In this document: piece after piece, positions 34,739-44,800 of the stretch
Position numbering within the stretch: the stretch's first letter is position 1
Layout: every line of letters begins with the position of its first letter
Source: an uncultured Acidobacteriia bacterium
GTDB lineage: Bacteria > Acidobacteriota > Terriglobia > Bryobacterales > Bryobacteraceae
Assembly: GCA_903851195.1 (NCBI GenBank)
Contig: CAINNJ010000052.1
Location: forward strand, 32,142-96,141
Direction: 5' to 3'
DNA length: 64,000 nt
Notes under the pieces: model-generated
Database searches by the model: none
What the model saw: the letters and a program-made list of their open reading frames with translations, nothing else
What the model was told of the DNA's origin: nothing
Position numbers and translations under genes: made by a program

Positions 34739-35911
34739 ATGGCGTTCGGCGGACCGGCCGAAGCGCTCAACTCACACGCGCTTATGTTTTCAGGCTTTAT
34801 TCAGGCGGGCTTTGAATGTTCATCTCACAAGCGGAAAGACGGGCGGCGGCTCGATCTGGTCTCATCGACCTTTCACGACCGCTTTGTTAAGGAAGATTAC
34901 GAACGGCTGCTCGCCGCCGGAATCTTTACAGCGCGGGAGGGTCTCCGGTGGCATCTGATCGAGCGGACTCCCGCCGTTTATGACTTCTCCTCGGCTCTCC
35001 CGCTGATCCGCGCGGCGAATAATTCCGGCATTCAGGTAATTTGGGATCTCTTTCATTTCGGCTGGCCCGATCATCTGGATATTTTCGATGCGGCGTGGGT
35101 AAATTCGTTCAGTGAACTTGCCCTGCGGTTCGCCCGGATCTGGAAAGCGGAAGCGTCCACGCAGTCCTTCATCGCGCCAATTAATGAAATCTCGTTCCTC
35201 TCGTGGTCCGGCGGCGACAAAGGTTTCCTGAATCCGTTTGCCGAAGGCCGCGGTCCGGAACTCAAGGCTCAGCTTGTCCGGGGCGCCATACAGGCCACTC
35301 ACGCCATTCGGAGCGAACTGCCCGACGCCCGGTTCGTGGCGCCGGAACCCGTTATTCACATTACGGGCGACCCGGCCAACCCGGACGACGTGCGTTCCGC
35401 CGAAGAGTATCGCCTGTCCATGTTCGAAGCATGGGACATGCTGGCGGGTCGTTCCCGTCCCGAACTCGGCGGCAGCCCCGAAATGCTCGACATTCTCGGC
35501 ATTAACTACTATGGGGCCAATCAATGGCGGAATTTCGGCGAGACGATTCACGTCGGCGACCCGGAATACCGTCCTTTTCACCAGATTCTGAACGAAGTTT
35601 CGCTGCGCTATTCGCGACCGCTCCTGATTACGGAGACCGGCGCTGAAAATTGCCGGCGCCCCGGCTGGTTCGCCTATGTGGCGAGCGAGGTCCGGACAGC
35701 TCTTTCCCTCGGTCTTCCGGTGCATGGAATCTGCCTGTATCCGATTCTGAATCACCCGGGATGGGATGACGACCGGCACTGTCACAACGGTCTCTGGGAC
35801 TATGCCGACGAACACGGCTCACGGGAAATTTACCAGCCGCTGGCCGACGAAATTCGTAAGCAGGAACAGATCCGAACCGAATTCATAAAGGACATACGTC
35901 ATGACGCCTGA
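34739..35911 (+). CDS. Glycoside hydrolase family 1-like protein (beta-glucosidase-like)
   Basis: TIM-barrel protein related to retaining beta-glycosidases of GH1. Candidate acid/base Glu in FIAPINEISFLSW and nucleophile Glu in PLLITETGAE match the GH1 NE(P/x) and (T/x)E(N/T)G positions, though both motifs are degenerate. 390 aa is shorter than classical GH1 (~450), so activity is not assured. The ATG at 34739 is used; ATG 34784 (MFSGFIQAGFECSSH) fits the conserved part well and may be the true start. It overlaps the glycosyltransferase gene by 11 nt. With that and glf it suggests processing of a galactofuranose-containing glycan, which is inference. Confidence 0.82.
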   Translation: MAFGGPAEALNSHALMFSGFIQAGFECSSHKRKDGRRLDLVSSTFHDRFVKEDYERLLAAGIFTAREGLRWHLIERTPAVYDFSSALPLIRAANNSGIQVIWDLFHFGWPDHLDIFDAAWVNSFSELALRFARIWKAEASTQSFIAPINEISFLSWSGGDKGFLNPFAEGRGPELKAQLVRGAIQATHAIRSELPDARFVAPEPVIHITGDPANPDDVRSAEEYRLSMFEAWDMLAGRSRPELGGSPEMLDILGINYYGANQWRNFGETIHVGDPEYRPFHQILNEVSLRYSRPLLITETGAENCRRPGWFAYVASEVRTALSLGLPVHGICLYPILNHPGWDDDRHCHNGLWDYADEHGSREIYQPLADEIRKQEQIRTEFIKDIRHDA

Positions 35912-37103
35912 TCTATCACGCACTTCTCAGACCGACATTATCTGTCTTTCTCATCTTCGCTGGGGGTTCGTTTTCCAGAGGCCCCAGCATCTGATGAGCC
36001 GGTTCGCCGGAACCCGGCGGGTCTATTTTCTGGAAGAACCGGTCTTTGAAGAAGCTTCCGAACCGCGCCTGCGGAGAGAAGTCTGCGGAAAAACCGGCGT
36101 GGTGGTGATGACGCCGGTGCTTCCCGAGTCATTGCGCGCGGGTGATGGCAGTCCGGCTCTTCGTACCCTGCTGGATCAGCTGATCTCCAGGGAATCGGTC
36201 CGCCGCTTTGTGGCCTGGTATTACACGCCGATGGCTCTCCGCTTCAGTTCGCACCTTACCCCGGATGTGACGGTCTATGACTGCATGGACGAGCTGTCAC
36301 TCTTCCGCGGCGCTCCGCCGCAGCTTTGTGAATACGAGACGCAGTTGCTGCGCCGGGCCGACGTGGTGTTTACCGGGGGCGTCAGTCTGTTCGAGGCAAA
36401 ACGCCACAGGCATTCCAACATCTTTCCGTGCCCCAGCGGTGTCGATGTCGATCATTTTTCCGCCGCCCGTCTGATCCGGGAATCGCCTGCCGATCAGGCT
36501 GACATCGCCCGGCCCCGTATCGGCTACGCCGGGGTTATCGACGAACGTCTCGATCTCCAGCTGATTGCCGAAGTTGCGGAGTTGCGGCCGGAGTGGCAAC
36601 TGGTGATGATCGGGCCCGTAGTCAAGATCGATCCCGCCACGCTGCCGCGGCGCGCGAACATTCACTGGCTGGGCATGAAAGACTACCGTGACCTTCCGAA
36701 ATATTTCGCCGGCTGGGATATCGGGATGCTCCCCTTTGCCCTGAATGATTCCACGCGATTTATCAGCCCGACGAAAACACCTGAGTATCTGGCCGCCGGG
36801 CTATCCGTGGTCTCCACGCCGATTCGGGACGTCGTTCGTCCTTATGGTGATCTGGGCCTGGCTTGCATCGCTAAAGATGCGCAGGAGTTCGTCGGCGCGG
36901 TCGAGAAGTGCCGCACCTACGGCCTGAGCTATAAATGGCGGCAGCGAGCCGATAACTTCCTGCACACCCATTCCTGGGACGATCTCTGGGGGTTCATGGC
37001 CGCCAGGCTGGAAGAAGCGCTCGCCATCAAGACGCCGAAGCCGGCTGTCATGGCTGCCGGCAAGTCTCGTATCGCGGTTCCCGGGGAGCGGGCCCATGTC
37101 TAA
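35901..37103 (+). CDS. Glycosyltransferase (GT-B, family 4-like)
   Basis: Cytoplasmic or membrane-associated glycosyltransferase. The N-terminal half (SHLRWGFVFQRPQHLMSRFA, CMDELSLFRGAPP) and the C-terminal Rossmann half (RIGYAGVIDERLDLQLIAEV, then GPVVKIDPATLPRRANIHWLG, FISPTKTPEYLAAGLSVVST) match the GT-B proteins often found beside UDP-galactopyranose mutase. The E-x7-E-like region is in SPTKTPEYLAAG. 400 aa. Overlaps: 11 nt with the GH1-like gene upstream, 8 nt with glf downstream, so a tight operon. Galactofuranose transfer is a reasonable guess from the neighbour, not shown by the sequence. Confidence 0.88.
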   Translation: MTPDLSRTSQTDIICLSHLRWGFVFQRPQHLMSRFAGTRRVYFLEEPVFEEASEPRLRREVCGKTGVVVMTPVLPESLRAGDGSPALRTLLDQLISRESVRRFVAWYYTPMALRFSSHLTPDVTVYDCMDELSLFRGAPPQLCEYETQLLRRADVVFTGGVSLFEAKRHRHSNIFPCPSGVDVDHFSAARLIRESPADQADIARPRIGYAGVIDERLDLQLIAEVAELRPEWQLVMIGPVVKIDPATLPRRANIHWLGMKDYRDLPKYFAGWDIGMLPFALNDSTRFISPTKTPEYLAAGLSVVSTPIRDVVRPYGDLGLACIAKDAQEFVGAVEKCRTYGLSYKWRQRADNFLHTHSWDDLWGFMAARLEEALAIKTPKPAVMAAGKSRIAVPGERAHV

Positions 37104-38274
37104 GCGCACTCATTTCGACTACGTGATCGCCGGCGCCGGTTTCGCGGGCGCGGTGGTGGCGGAACAGATGGCTCGGAACTTCGATAAGAAGGTTCTGATT
37201 GTCGACCGCCGGCCGCATATTGGCGGCAACGCGTTCGATCACCATGACGCCGCCGGCATCCTTGTCCATAAGTATGGTCCGCATATCTTCCATACCAATT
37301 CCGCGGACGTCTTTAACTACCTTTCGAAATTCACGAAATGGCGCAATTACGAACACCGCGTTCTTGCGAGCGTGGACGGGAAACTGGTGCCTGTACCGAT
37401 TAATCTCGATACCGTGAACCAGCTCTACAATCTCAATCTGACGAGCGATGACATTGAAGCCTGGTTCGCGTCCGTCGCGGAGCCACGCGATTCCATTCGC
37501 ACGTCGGAAGATGTGGTGGTCAGCCGCGTGGGCCGGGATCTCTACGAAAAGATGTTCCGCGGTTACACACGCAAGCAGTGGGGTTTGGATCCCTCGGAAC
37601 TCGACGCCTCCGTCATCGCCCGGATTCCGGTGCGCACCAACCGCGACGACCGCTATTTCGGCGATACCTACCAGGCGATGCCGCTGCTCGGCTACACGCA
37701 CATGTTCGAAAATATTCTGGATCACCGGAACGTCACGGTGGTCACCGGGACGGATTACCGCGACGTGATCGACTCGGTAACTTACAAAGAACTGGTCTAC
37801 ACCGGTCCGATCGACGAGTTCTTCGACTATCGTTTCGGCAAACTCCCCTACCGGTCACTCGAATTCCGTCATGAGACCCTGGATACGCCGCAACTGCAGC
37901 CGGTCTCCGTCATCAACTATCCGAACGAGCATGATTACACCCGCGTGACGGAGTTCAAACAGCTTACCGGGCAGACACATGCAAAAACCAGCGTTGTGTA
38001 CGAATACCCGCGGGCCGAGGGCGACCCTTACTATCCGATCCCGCGGAGCCAGAACGCTGCACTCTACGCCAGGTATCAGGCGCTTGCGGCAGCTGTGCCG
38101 CACGTCCATTTCGTGGGCAGGCTGGCGACTTATAAGTACTACAACATGGATCAGGTCGTCGCTCAGGCGCTGACTCTCTGCGCGCGGATCAGCAGTGTCA
38201 CACGCGCCCATTTGATCCACCAGCCGGTTCGTACTCCGGGTCTTGATACCGGGGCTATTTTAAAAGCGAGTTGA
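37096..38274 (+). CDS. glf: UDP-galactopyranose mutase
   Basis: Flavoenzyme that converts UDP-galactopyranose to UDP-galactofuranose, precursor for galactofuranose in cell-surface glycans. FAD-binding VIAGAGFAGAVVAEQMA near the N-terminus, IGGNAFDHHD, HKYGPHIFHTN, and FVGRLATYKYYNMDQVVAQA near the C-terminus are family signatures; length 392 aa is typical (~370-390). Start ATG 37096 overlaps the transferase gene by 8 nt. Its last 20 nt overlap the 3' end of the convergent GH2 gene, leaving no room for a separate terminator. Confidence 0.97.
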   Translation: MSKRTHFDYVIAGAGFAGAVVAEQMARNFDKKVLIVDRRPHIGGNAFDHHDAAGILVHKYGPHIFHTNSADVFNYLSKFTKWRNYEHRVLASVDGKLVPVPINLDTVNQLYNLNLTSDDIEAWFASVAEPRDSIRTSEDVVVSRVGRDLYEKMFRGYTRKQWGLDPSELDASVIARIPVRTNRDDRYFGDTYQAMPLLGYTHMFENILDHRNVTVVTGTDYRDVIDSVTYKELVYTGPIDEFFDYRFGKLPYRSLEFRHETLDTPQLQPVSVINYPNEHDYTRVTEFKQLTGQTHAKTSVVYEYPRAEGDPYYPIPRSQNAALYARYQALAAAVPHVHFVGRLATYKYYNMDQVVAQALTLCARISSVTRAHLIHQPVRTPGLDTGAILKAS

Positions 38275-40045
38275 AGCCCCGCACAATCGCGGGGTCGAAC
38301 TTCAGGCGCCGGTCGTACGTCATCAGACCGTTGACCTCCTGTTCCACGTCGTAAAGCTGTGTGTAACAGATCCCGCGTATTTTCCCGATCTTTGAAATCG
38401 CGTCGTAAAGAGAGCCGATCCGGTTCAGGGCCGCGAGCGCGGTCGGTTCCAGCCCTGAATAGCCCCAGGAGTTCTCCGGAACCAGGCTCTCTTCATCGGG
38501 AAGAATCCACGCCACTCCGCCAAATTCGGAGAGAAATACGGGAGAGCCGTTATAAACGTTTCCCGGCGCGAGAAAAAGTTTCCCGTGCAGAGGAAGCGGC
38601 ACGCCCGCCGGCGCGTATCGCTGCAGGAACTCTTCCCCGGACTGCGTGTAGTCGTGGATGGCGAACAGGTCCGTTACCTCGGTATGCTCCCACCCGTCGT
38701 TGTCGATCACCAGCCGGGTCTCGTCCAGAGACTTACTCAGATAATAGAGTGCTCGCAAATGGGCCTGCTGACGCAGGTCCGAAATGTTTGGAACGCCCCA
38801 GCTCTCATTCACGGGAACCCAGATCACAATCGACGGATGGTTGTAATCGCGCTGAATCACCTCGATCCACTCCCGTGTCATCCTGGCCACGGCGTCACTG
38901 TCGAACAGATAAGCGTTCGCCATCTCGGAAGACACCAGGAGCCCGAGTCTGTCGGCCCAATAGAGAAAGCGCGGATCCTCCACCTTCTGGTGCTTGCGAA
39001 CGCCATTAAAACCCAGCGACAGAGTTGTTTCGATATCGAAGCGAATCGCCTCGTCGTCGGGCGGAGTCAGGTTGCTTTCGGGCCAGTATCCCTGGTCGAG
39101 GACGGTCTTCAGGTAAATCGGCTCCCCGTTCAGAAGGATTTCGGCGCCGCGTGTGGAAAACGACCGGAAGCCGCAATAAGACTCCACAACGTCCACCACT
39201 CCTTCGGGCCCGCGCAATTCCAGCCGCAAGTCGTAGAGTGAGGGCGAGGCGGGCGACCAGAGTTTCGGCGCCGGTACCTCGGTCTCCACCGTCGCGCGCG
39301 GGCCGTCGCTGAGACTGGACGCCTCGGCCACGGCGTCCCCCTGCCAACTCACGCGAACGGCAAGCAGCTGCGCGTGCCCGGGATCGCAGATCCTGGCTTC
39401 CACCCGCAGGCCACCCTGCACCGAAGGCGTGATGCGAACGCTTTCCAGATAGCTGAAGGGGACCGGTTCGGCCCAGACAGTCTGCCAGATTCCCGTGGTG
39501 CGCGCATAAAAAATACTGGCGGGGTTCTCTTCCCAGTGTTGCTTGCCGCGAGGAATATAGCGGTCCGTGGGCGGATCCTCCGCCCGCACCACGATTTCCC
39601 CCCGGCCATCCTCCAAAGCGCCGCTGATATCGCCCGAAAAGGGCGTGTGGCCGCCCTCATGGCTGGCCACCAAAACGCCGTTGACCCAGACGGTGGCCAG
39701 ATAATCCACGGCGCCGAAGTGGAGCAGAATCCGCTTCGCCTGCCATTCCGCGGGAATCCGAATCTGCCGCCGATACCAGACACAGGAATGAAAAGACCGG
39801 TCGTGGATTCCGCTGCGCACCGTCTCGAAGGAGAACGGCACCAGAATCCGGCGGGGATTCGGAGGAAACGCGCCGTTGGACCAGCCATCTTGCAGACCGA
39901 CTCCGGAATCGTCGAAAGCGAAATCCCACACGCCGTTCAGATTCAGCCAGTCCGGGCGGGTAAATTGCGGTCTGGGGTACTCGGACCGTGGAGTTTCTTC
40001 CCGGATACGCGAAAGTTGGGCCGGAGCTTCAATGGGTAAATACAA
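38255..40045 (-). CDS. Glycoside hydrolase family 2 protein (beta-galactosidase/glucuronidase-like)
   Basis: Cleaves beta-linked galactose, glucuronic acid or related sugars. Domain order: jelly-roll sugar-binding domain (~30-185, WYRRQIRIPAEWQAKRI), Ig-like sandwich (~190-290), TIM barrel (~295-596). Acid/base Glu in VIWVPVNESWG and nucleophile Glu in VFLSEFGGVAW. 596 aa, normal for the short GH2 type. No signal peptide, so probably cytoplasmic. TTG start at 40045 has GAGG ten nt upstream; the only nearby ATG frame ends at once. Convergent with glf with a 20-nt overlap of 3' ends. Confidence 0.92.
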   Translation of the reverse strand: MYLPIEAPAQLSRIREETPRSEYPRPQFTRPDWLNLNGVWDFAFDDSGVGLQDGWSNGAFPPNPRRILVPFSFETVRSGIHDRSFHSCVWYRRQIRIPAEWQAKRILLHFGAVDYLATVWVNGVLVASHEGGHTPFSGDISGALEDGRGEIVVRAEDPPTDRYIPRGKQHWEENPASIFYARTTGIWQTVWAEPVPFSYLESVRITPSVQGGLRVEARICDPGHAQLLAVRVSWQGDAVAEASSLSDGPRATVETEVPAPKLWSPASPSLYDLRLELRGPEGVVDVVESYCGFRSFSTRGAEILLNGEPIYLKTVLDQGYWPESNLTPPDDEAIRFDIETTLSLGFNGVRKHQKVEDPRFLYWADRLGLLVSSEMANAYLFDSDAVARMTREWIEVIQRDYNHPSIVIWVPVNESWGVPNISDLRQQAHLRALYYLSKSLDETRLVIDNDGWEHTEVTDLFAIHDYTQSGEEFLQRYAPAGVPLPLHGKLFLAPGNVYNGSPVFLSEFGGVAWILPDEESLVPENSWGYSGLEPTALAALNRIGSLYDAISKIGKIRGICYTQLYDVEQEVNGLMTYDRRLKFDPAIVRGFNSLLK

Positions 40046-40209
40046 CGTGTCTTACCTCAGTCTCATGTTAGATGGATTCCGACCCTGCGGGGAAACCTGA
40101 TTCGCCAGGTCCTTCGTTCCTGTAAGAAACTCTGAAACACTCCCGGTTAGTTAGACTCCAACCCGAGGACTCGGTTTCAAAAGTTGACATGGATAAGGGA
40201 GCTAAGAAG

Positions 40210-40809
40210 ATGGATATTCGGGAACTACTCATAGAGGAAATGCAGGATCAGTATGACGCGGAAAAGCAGCTCGTCAAAGCGCTTCCGAAGATGGCGAAGG
40301 CTGCTTCCAGTCCGGAGCTGAGCCAGGCGTTTCAGAATCACCTGGAAGAGACGCGCGGGCACGTCGAGCGGCTCGAAAAGGCGTTCGGCCTCCTGGGCGT
40401 CAAAGCCAGGGGCAAAAGCTGCGCGGCTATGAAAGGTCTGATCGCGGAAGCCCAGGAAATCATGGCGGAGGATATGCCGGACGAACTGCTCGACTGCGCG
40501 ATGATCTGCGCGGCGCAGAAGGTGGAGCATTACGAAATGGCGGGCTACGGCACGCTGACCGCCTGGGCCAAATCAATCGGCATGGACGACGTCGCGGAAC
40601 TTCTGCACCAGACTCTGGAAGAGGAGCGCGCGGCGGATGAAAAGCTGACGGAAGTCAATGAGACCGTGCTGGCCTCCGCGAACGGTTCGGGGGACATGGA
40701 CGAAGAAGGAGAGGACAGCGAAACCGAGGAGGTGGAAACGGCGCCTCGCCGCGCCACGGCGAAAAAGCAGGCCGCCGCCCCGGCCAGGCGCCGCACGGCC
40801 AACTCATAA
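40210..40809 (+). CDS. DUF892 (YciE-like) ferritin-like protein with charged tail
   Basis: Four-helix ferritin-like protein of stress-induced families; its biochemical role is unclear. The ATG at 40210 is chosen over ATG 40189 because AAGGGAG (40195-40201) stands 8 nt before it. Core ~1-155: MDIRELLIEEMQDQYDAEKQ, the Glu/His residues for a di-metal site in HLEETRGHVERLEKAF and AQKVEHYEMAGYG, and HQTLEEERAADEKL. After that comes an unusual tail: an acidic stretch (MDEEGEDSETEEVE) then a basic Ala/Lys/Arg stretch to the end. A GGAAAC(40091)-18 nt-CGTT(40115) pair upstream resembles an ECF-type promoter, weakly. The gap 40046-40209 holds nothing else recognised. Confidence 0.9.
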   Translation: MDIRELLIEEMQDQYDAEKQLVKALPKMAKAASSPELSQAFQNHLEETRGHVERLEKAFGLLGVKARGKSCAAMKGLIAEAQEIMAEDMPDELLDCAMICAAQKVEHYEMAGYGTLTAWAKSIGMDDVAELLHQTLEEERAADEKLTEVNETVLASANGSGDMDEEGEDSETEEVETAPRRATAKKQAAAPARRRTANS

Positions 40810-40832
40810 TTTTGAATCCCTCAACAAACGAA

Positions 40833-40856
40833 ACGGGGACCGGTGTCGGTCCCCGT
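40833..40856. terminator. Bidirectional intrinsic terminator between convergent genes
   Basis: Perfect 10-bp stem ACGGGGACCG / CGGTCCCCGT with a GTGT loop, 24 nt after the DUF892 stop and 3 nt before the DUF6496 stop codon. Downstream on the plus strand is TTCTTACTTT; on the minus strand TTCGTTTGTT. It serves both convergent genes. Confidence 0.85.
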
Positions 40857-40858
40857 TC

Positions 40859-41095
40859 TTACTTTGCCTTCCTGCTCGCGGCTTTCTTCTTCGGGGGGAT
40901 ATCCGCCCCCGCTTCTCTCGCCTCGCTGAGTGCAATCGCGATAGCCTGTTTCGGATTCCTGACTGTTTCCCCGCTTCCCCCCGAGTGCAGTTCTCCCTCT
41001 TTAAACTCGTGCATCACCGTTTCGATTTTCCGTTTGGCTGCGGGTGTCCCGGAGCGCTTCGTGGAAGCCTTCTTTTTCGTCGCTCTTGCCGGCAT
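40859..41095 (-). CDS. DUF6496 family small basic protein
   Basis: A 78-aa Lys/Ala-rich protein with core KIETVMHEFKEGELHSG and NPKQAIAIALSEAREAG, which are the DUF6496 signatures. It is probably a nucleic-acid-associated stress protein, but no function is known to me. ATG at 41095 is used instead of the TTG at 41101. Lys-rich arms at both ends (ATKKKASTKRS, PPKKKAASRKAK) resemble histone-like tails. It is convergent with DUF892 across a shared terminator; both families are often seen near each other in stress-gene groups. Confidence 0.85.
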   Translation of the reverse strand: MPARATKKKASTKRSGTPAAKRKIETVMHEFKEGELHSGGSGETVRNPKQAIAIALSEAREAGADIPPKKKAASRKAK

Positions 41096-41140
41096 GCACA
41101 AGCCGCCAGCATCCGCCGTGCCACTTCCATCAAACCCGAC

Positions 41141-41494
41141 TTAGTGCACCGGATGAAGCGGCGCCGGACTCGCGTCCTCCTGACCGGATTCGTTCTCAAG
41201 CGCCATCAGCGCCAGCGCGTCGGAATCGTCCGGCGTGACGTCCTGAATGTAGCCCATGTTAACGGCGCGGATGCGCCAGTCGGTAATGATCTGCCCGCAC
41301 CGCTCGCGCGTAAGTCCGTAGCGCCGCGCGATCTCCCGCGTCGACCAGCCGCGGATGAAATACAGAACGGCCAGCCGCCACTGCACGTCCCGTCGAGGCT
41401 GTTTACCGAAAATCGGCGCCTGCGACGGAAAGCAGACCAGATTTCGCCGGACCGCCACCTGCAACGCCCGATTACCCAGCAGCGCGAGATCCAT
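41141..41494 (-). CDS. Small HTH protein (sigma-70 region 4-like)
   Basis: A 117-aa probable DNA-binding protein. The helix-turn-helix is around residues 35-75: VQWRLAVLYFIRGWSTREIA, then RRYGLTRERCGQIITDWRIR, resembling sigma-factor region 4 or homeodomain-like HTH. ATG at 41494 has a strong AGGAG at 7-nt spacing, which decides the start; the frame stays open further upstream but without a better start. The C-terminal ~30 residues are acidic. It lies between DUF6496 (45 bp) and a 322-bp gap. I recognise no named regulator. Confidence 0.78.
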   Translation of the reverse strand: MDLALLGNRALQVAVRRNLVCFPSQAPIFGKQPRRDVQWRLAVLYFIRGWSTREIARRYGLTRERCGQIITDWRIRAVNMGYIQDVTPDDSDALALMALENESGQEDASPAPLHPVH

Positions 41495-41816
41495 CGATAT
41501 CTCCTGCCGCTTGGTTTGAAGAACCGGCGCGCCGATCAAACGGGTTTGGCTTTTATGGAAGACGCGCGCCACGTTCTGACAACGGGAAACGCGAAACGAT
41601 TCGATGGGTCGTCTCTGAGTACACGCATGGTTATGCCTGGCACACTGACCTTCTGGCTTTGATTGGTAAATCAGAACGATTGGTGAATCAGAACCGGACG
41701 GGGGAACTTCCGTGAGACGGGACGAAAATGCCGCCAGCTGCGCCGCTGACACAAGTATTGTAGCGCTATGCGTAAAAGAAACGCGAAGGTTTCCGGAGCG
41801 CCCCGCGGCGCCCCGG
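41495..41816. other. Intergenic region between HTH gene and transglutaminase/DUF2126 gene
   Basis: 322 bp without a supported gene. It holds a 17-bp tandem repeat (41661-41694) and a minus-strand TACAAT box at 41757-41762, which would give a ~250-nt leader to the HTH gene that includes the repeat. A TGGCAC at 41638 lacks the second half of a sigma-54 promoter. No RNA gene or riboswitch was recognised. Confidence 0.6.
41661..41694. repeat. 17-bp direct tandem repeat, two copies
   Basis: GATTGGTAAATCAGAAC (41661-41677) is followed without spacing by GATTGGTGAATCAGAAC (41678-41694), one mismatch. Located 167-200 bp before the small HTH gene. Could be a regulator site or a recent slippage duplication. 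Confidence 0.92.
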
Positions 41817-44800
41817 TCAGCCGACGGGCGCGCGCAACACGGGCCTTCGCAGATCCAGCGTGAAAGGGAAATCCGGGTTCCGCTCCACCGGCGGAATCTC
41901 CATGGGACCGGGCGTGTGCCCTTCCGCGAAAAACCGCGCGTTGCGGCGGGATTCCGCCTCGTTCGCGTTCACGGGGAAGGTCTCGTAATTGCGCCCGCCC
42001 GGGTGAGCCACATGATACGTGCAGCCTCCCAGCGACCGGCCCGTCCACGTATCGAGAAGATCGAACACCAGCGGCGTATGCACCGGTATGGTGGGATGCA
42101 GGCAGGACGGGGGCTGCCAGGCGCGATACCGCACGCCCGCGATCCACTCGCCCTTCGTCCCGGTAGGATGCAGCGGCACCCGCCGCCCGTTGCACGTCAC
42201 CAGGTAGCGGTCGCTCGAAAGGCCCGCGACTTTTACCTGCACGCGCTCCACGGAAGAATCCACAAACCGCGCCGTCGCGCCGCCCGCCGGCTCCTCGCCC
42301 AACACGTACCAGGGCTCCGTCGCGCGACGCAGCTCGATCTGCACGCCGGAATAATTGACCCGCCCGAAAACCGGATAGCGGAACTCGAACTGTGCCGCGA
42401 ACCAGTCCGGGTCGAAACGATACCCGGCGCGTTCCAGTTCTTCGAGAACATCCCGGAAATCCTGCGCGATGAAGTGCGGCAGCATGTATAAATCGTGCAG
42501 CTGCGTGCCCCATGCGATGGGATCGTGCTGATACGGCTTCTTCCAGAACGCGGCCACCAGCGCGCGCACCAGCAACTGCTGCGTGAGACTCATGCGGGCG
42601 TGCGGCGGCATCTCGAAGCCGCGCAGTTCCAGCAGTCCCAAACGGCCCGTGGAACTATCCGGGGAGTAGAGCTTGTCGATACAGAACTCCGCCCGGTGCG
42701 TGTTGCCGGTCACGTCTACCAGAAGGTGCCGAAGGATACGGTCCACCAGCCACGGCGGTACCGTCTCCACCCCGGGCTCCGGCGAAGCCGGAATCTGGCT
42801 GAACGCAATACTCAGCTCATAAAGACTGTCCTGTCGCGTCTCGTCGATTCGCGGCGCCTGGCTGGTAGGCCCGATGAACATCCCGGAAAACATATAAGAA
42901 AGCGAGGGATGATTCAGCCAGAACGCGATCATGCTGCGCAGCAGATCGGGGCGTCGCAGAAACGGGCTGTCGGCCGGCGTCAGCCCGCCCAGCACGAAAT
43001 GGTTGCCGCCGCCGGTGCCGGTATGGCCGCCATCCAGCATGAACTTCTCGGCGCCCAGACGTGAAAGCCGCGCCTGCTCGTAGACGGTGGTCGTAGTCCT
43101 GACCAGTTCTTCCCAGTTGCGCGCCGGGTGGACGTTGACTTCCACCACGCCGGGATCCGGCGTTACGCGAATGTTGCTGATCCGGACGTCGTGCGGCGGC
43201 GTGTAGCCCTCCAGCACCAGCGGCATCCGCAGAAACGCGGCCGTATCTTCCACCGCGGCGACAAGTTCGATGTAATCCTCAACCGTATCGGCCGGCGGCA
43301 TGAAGACAAAGATCTTGCCCTCCCGCGCTTCCACGCACAAAGCCGTGCGCACCACCCACGGCGCCGATTCTTTCTTAGCCGGAACTTTATCGCGCGGCCG
43401 CTCTTTTTTTGGACCCCACACGGGGTCTTCCGGCGGGCGGTGTACCAGAACCGGCAAGGGCCGGCGCGCCGCCATCGGATCCTGCGGATGCACCTGTCTG
43501 GCGTCCTGCGGCGCAACCCACGGCAGGCTCGGCAGCGGCAATCGCAGGCCGACGGGCGAATCGCCGGGCGTCAGTAAAAGCCGCTGGCCGCGCAGCATCC
43601 ACGGGCTGGTCTGCCACTCCGGACCATGCGCGCCCGCGCCGCGCTGCAGCGGCAGAACAAAACCGGTAGGAGTGTTCAGCCCCCGCTCGAAGACGGCGCG
43701 AAGCCGGTCGCGCTCCAGTTTGTCGGCCAGCGGATCGGCCACCAGGTGATTGTCTTCCGGATCCACGTTGACCGGAAGTAGCCGCTCCTTCTGCTGGTAG
43801 TAAAACGAATCTTCGTACGCCGGCATCACGTACCCGTCGTCGAGGCCAAGGCGATGCGCCAAAGTCGTGATCAGCTTTTTGGCATCGGCGGTCTCATATT
43901 TCGAAGGCTGGTTCACGTCCGCGAACAACGTCTGGTCACGCCAGAGCGGAACACCGTCCAGCCGCCAGTAGCAGCCCAAAGCCCAGCGCGGCAGCGGCTC
44001 GCCCGGGTACCACTTTCCCTGGCCGTGATGCAGCAGCGCGCCGTGCGTGAAGGAATCCCGCAGTCGGCGCAGCAGGGCGGTGGCGGAGGCCAGCTTTTCC
44101 GCTCCCAGGGCATCGGTGTTCCACTCCGGGCTGTCCATGTTGTCGATGGAAACGAACGTCGGCTCGCCGCCCATGGTGAGCCGGATGTCGCGCGCGGCGA
44201 TGTCCCGGTCCACGTGATGGCCCAGAGCCTCGATCCGCTGCCACTGCGCATCGGTGTAAGGGAACGTAACGCGCGGATCCTCATGGATGCGCGTCACGTT
44301 CATCTCATGCTCGAAGGTGACCTCGCAGGGATCCACGCCGCCGGTTACAGGCGCCGCTCCCGAAGGCTGCGGCGTGGCCGCCAGCGGAATGTGCCCTTCC
44401 CCGGCGAACAATCCGGAGGTCGGGTCCAGGCCGATCCACCCCGCGCCGGGCAGGTACACTTCGGTCCAGGCGTGCAGGTCCGTGAAATCGCTCGTCGGCC
44501 CTTCGGGCCCTTCCAGAGGCTTCACATCGGGCTTTAGCTGAATCAGATATCCCGATACAAAACGCGCCGCCAGACCCAGATTCCGCAGAATCTGCACCAG
44601 CAGCCAGGCGCTGTCACGGCAGGAACCGGAACGGTGAGTCAGCGTGTATTCCGGGGTCTGGATGCCCGGCTCCATGCGAATCACGTACCCGATGTGGCTC
44701 TGCAGTTGCTGATTCAGCGCCACCAGAAAGTTGATCATCTGCTTCGGCGAGCGGTCCACCGTGGCCAGATATTCCGTCAGTTGCGCGCTGGCGGGTTCCG

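Noticed and set aside
41638..41655. TGGCAC as a sigma-54 promoter
   Set aside because: The -12 element (TTGCA-like) is missing at the right distance.
25000..43000. dif-like site near the apparent GC-skew change
   Set aside because: No 28-bp partly palindromic XerC/XerD-type sequence could be recognised by eye.
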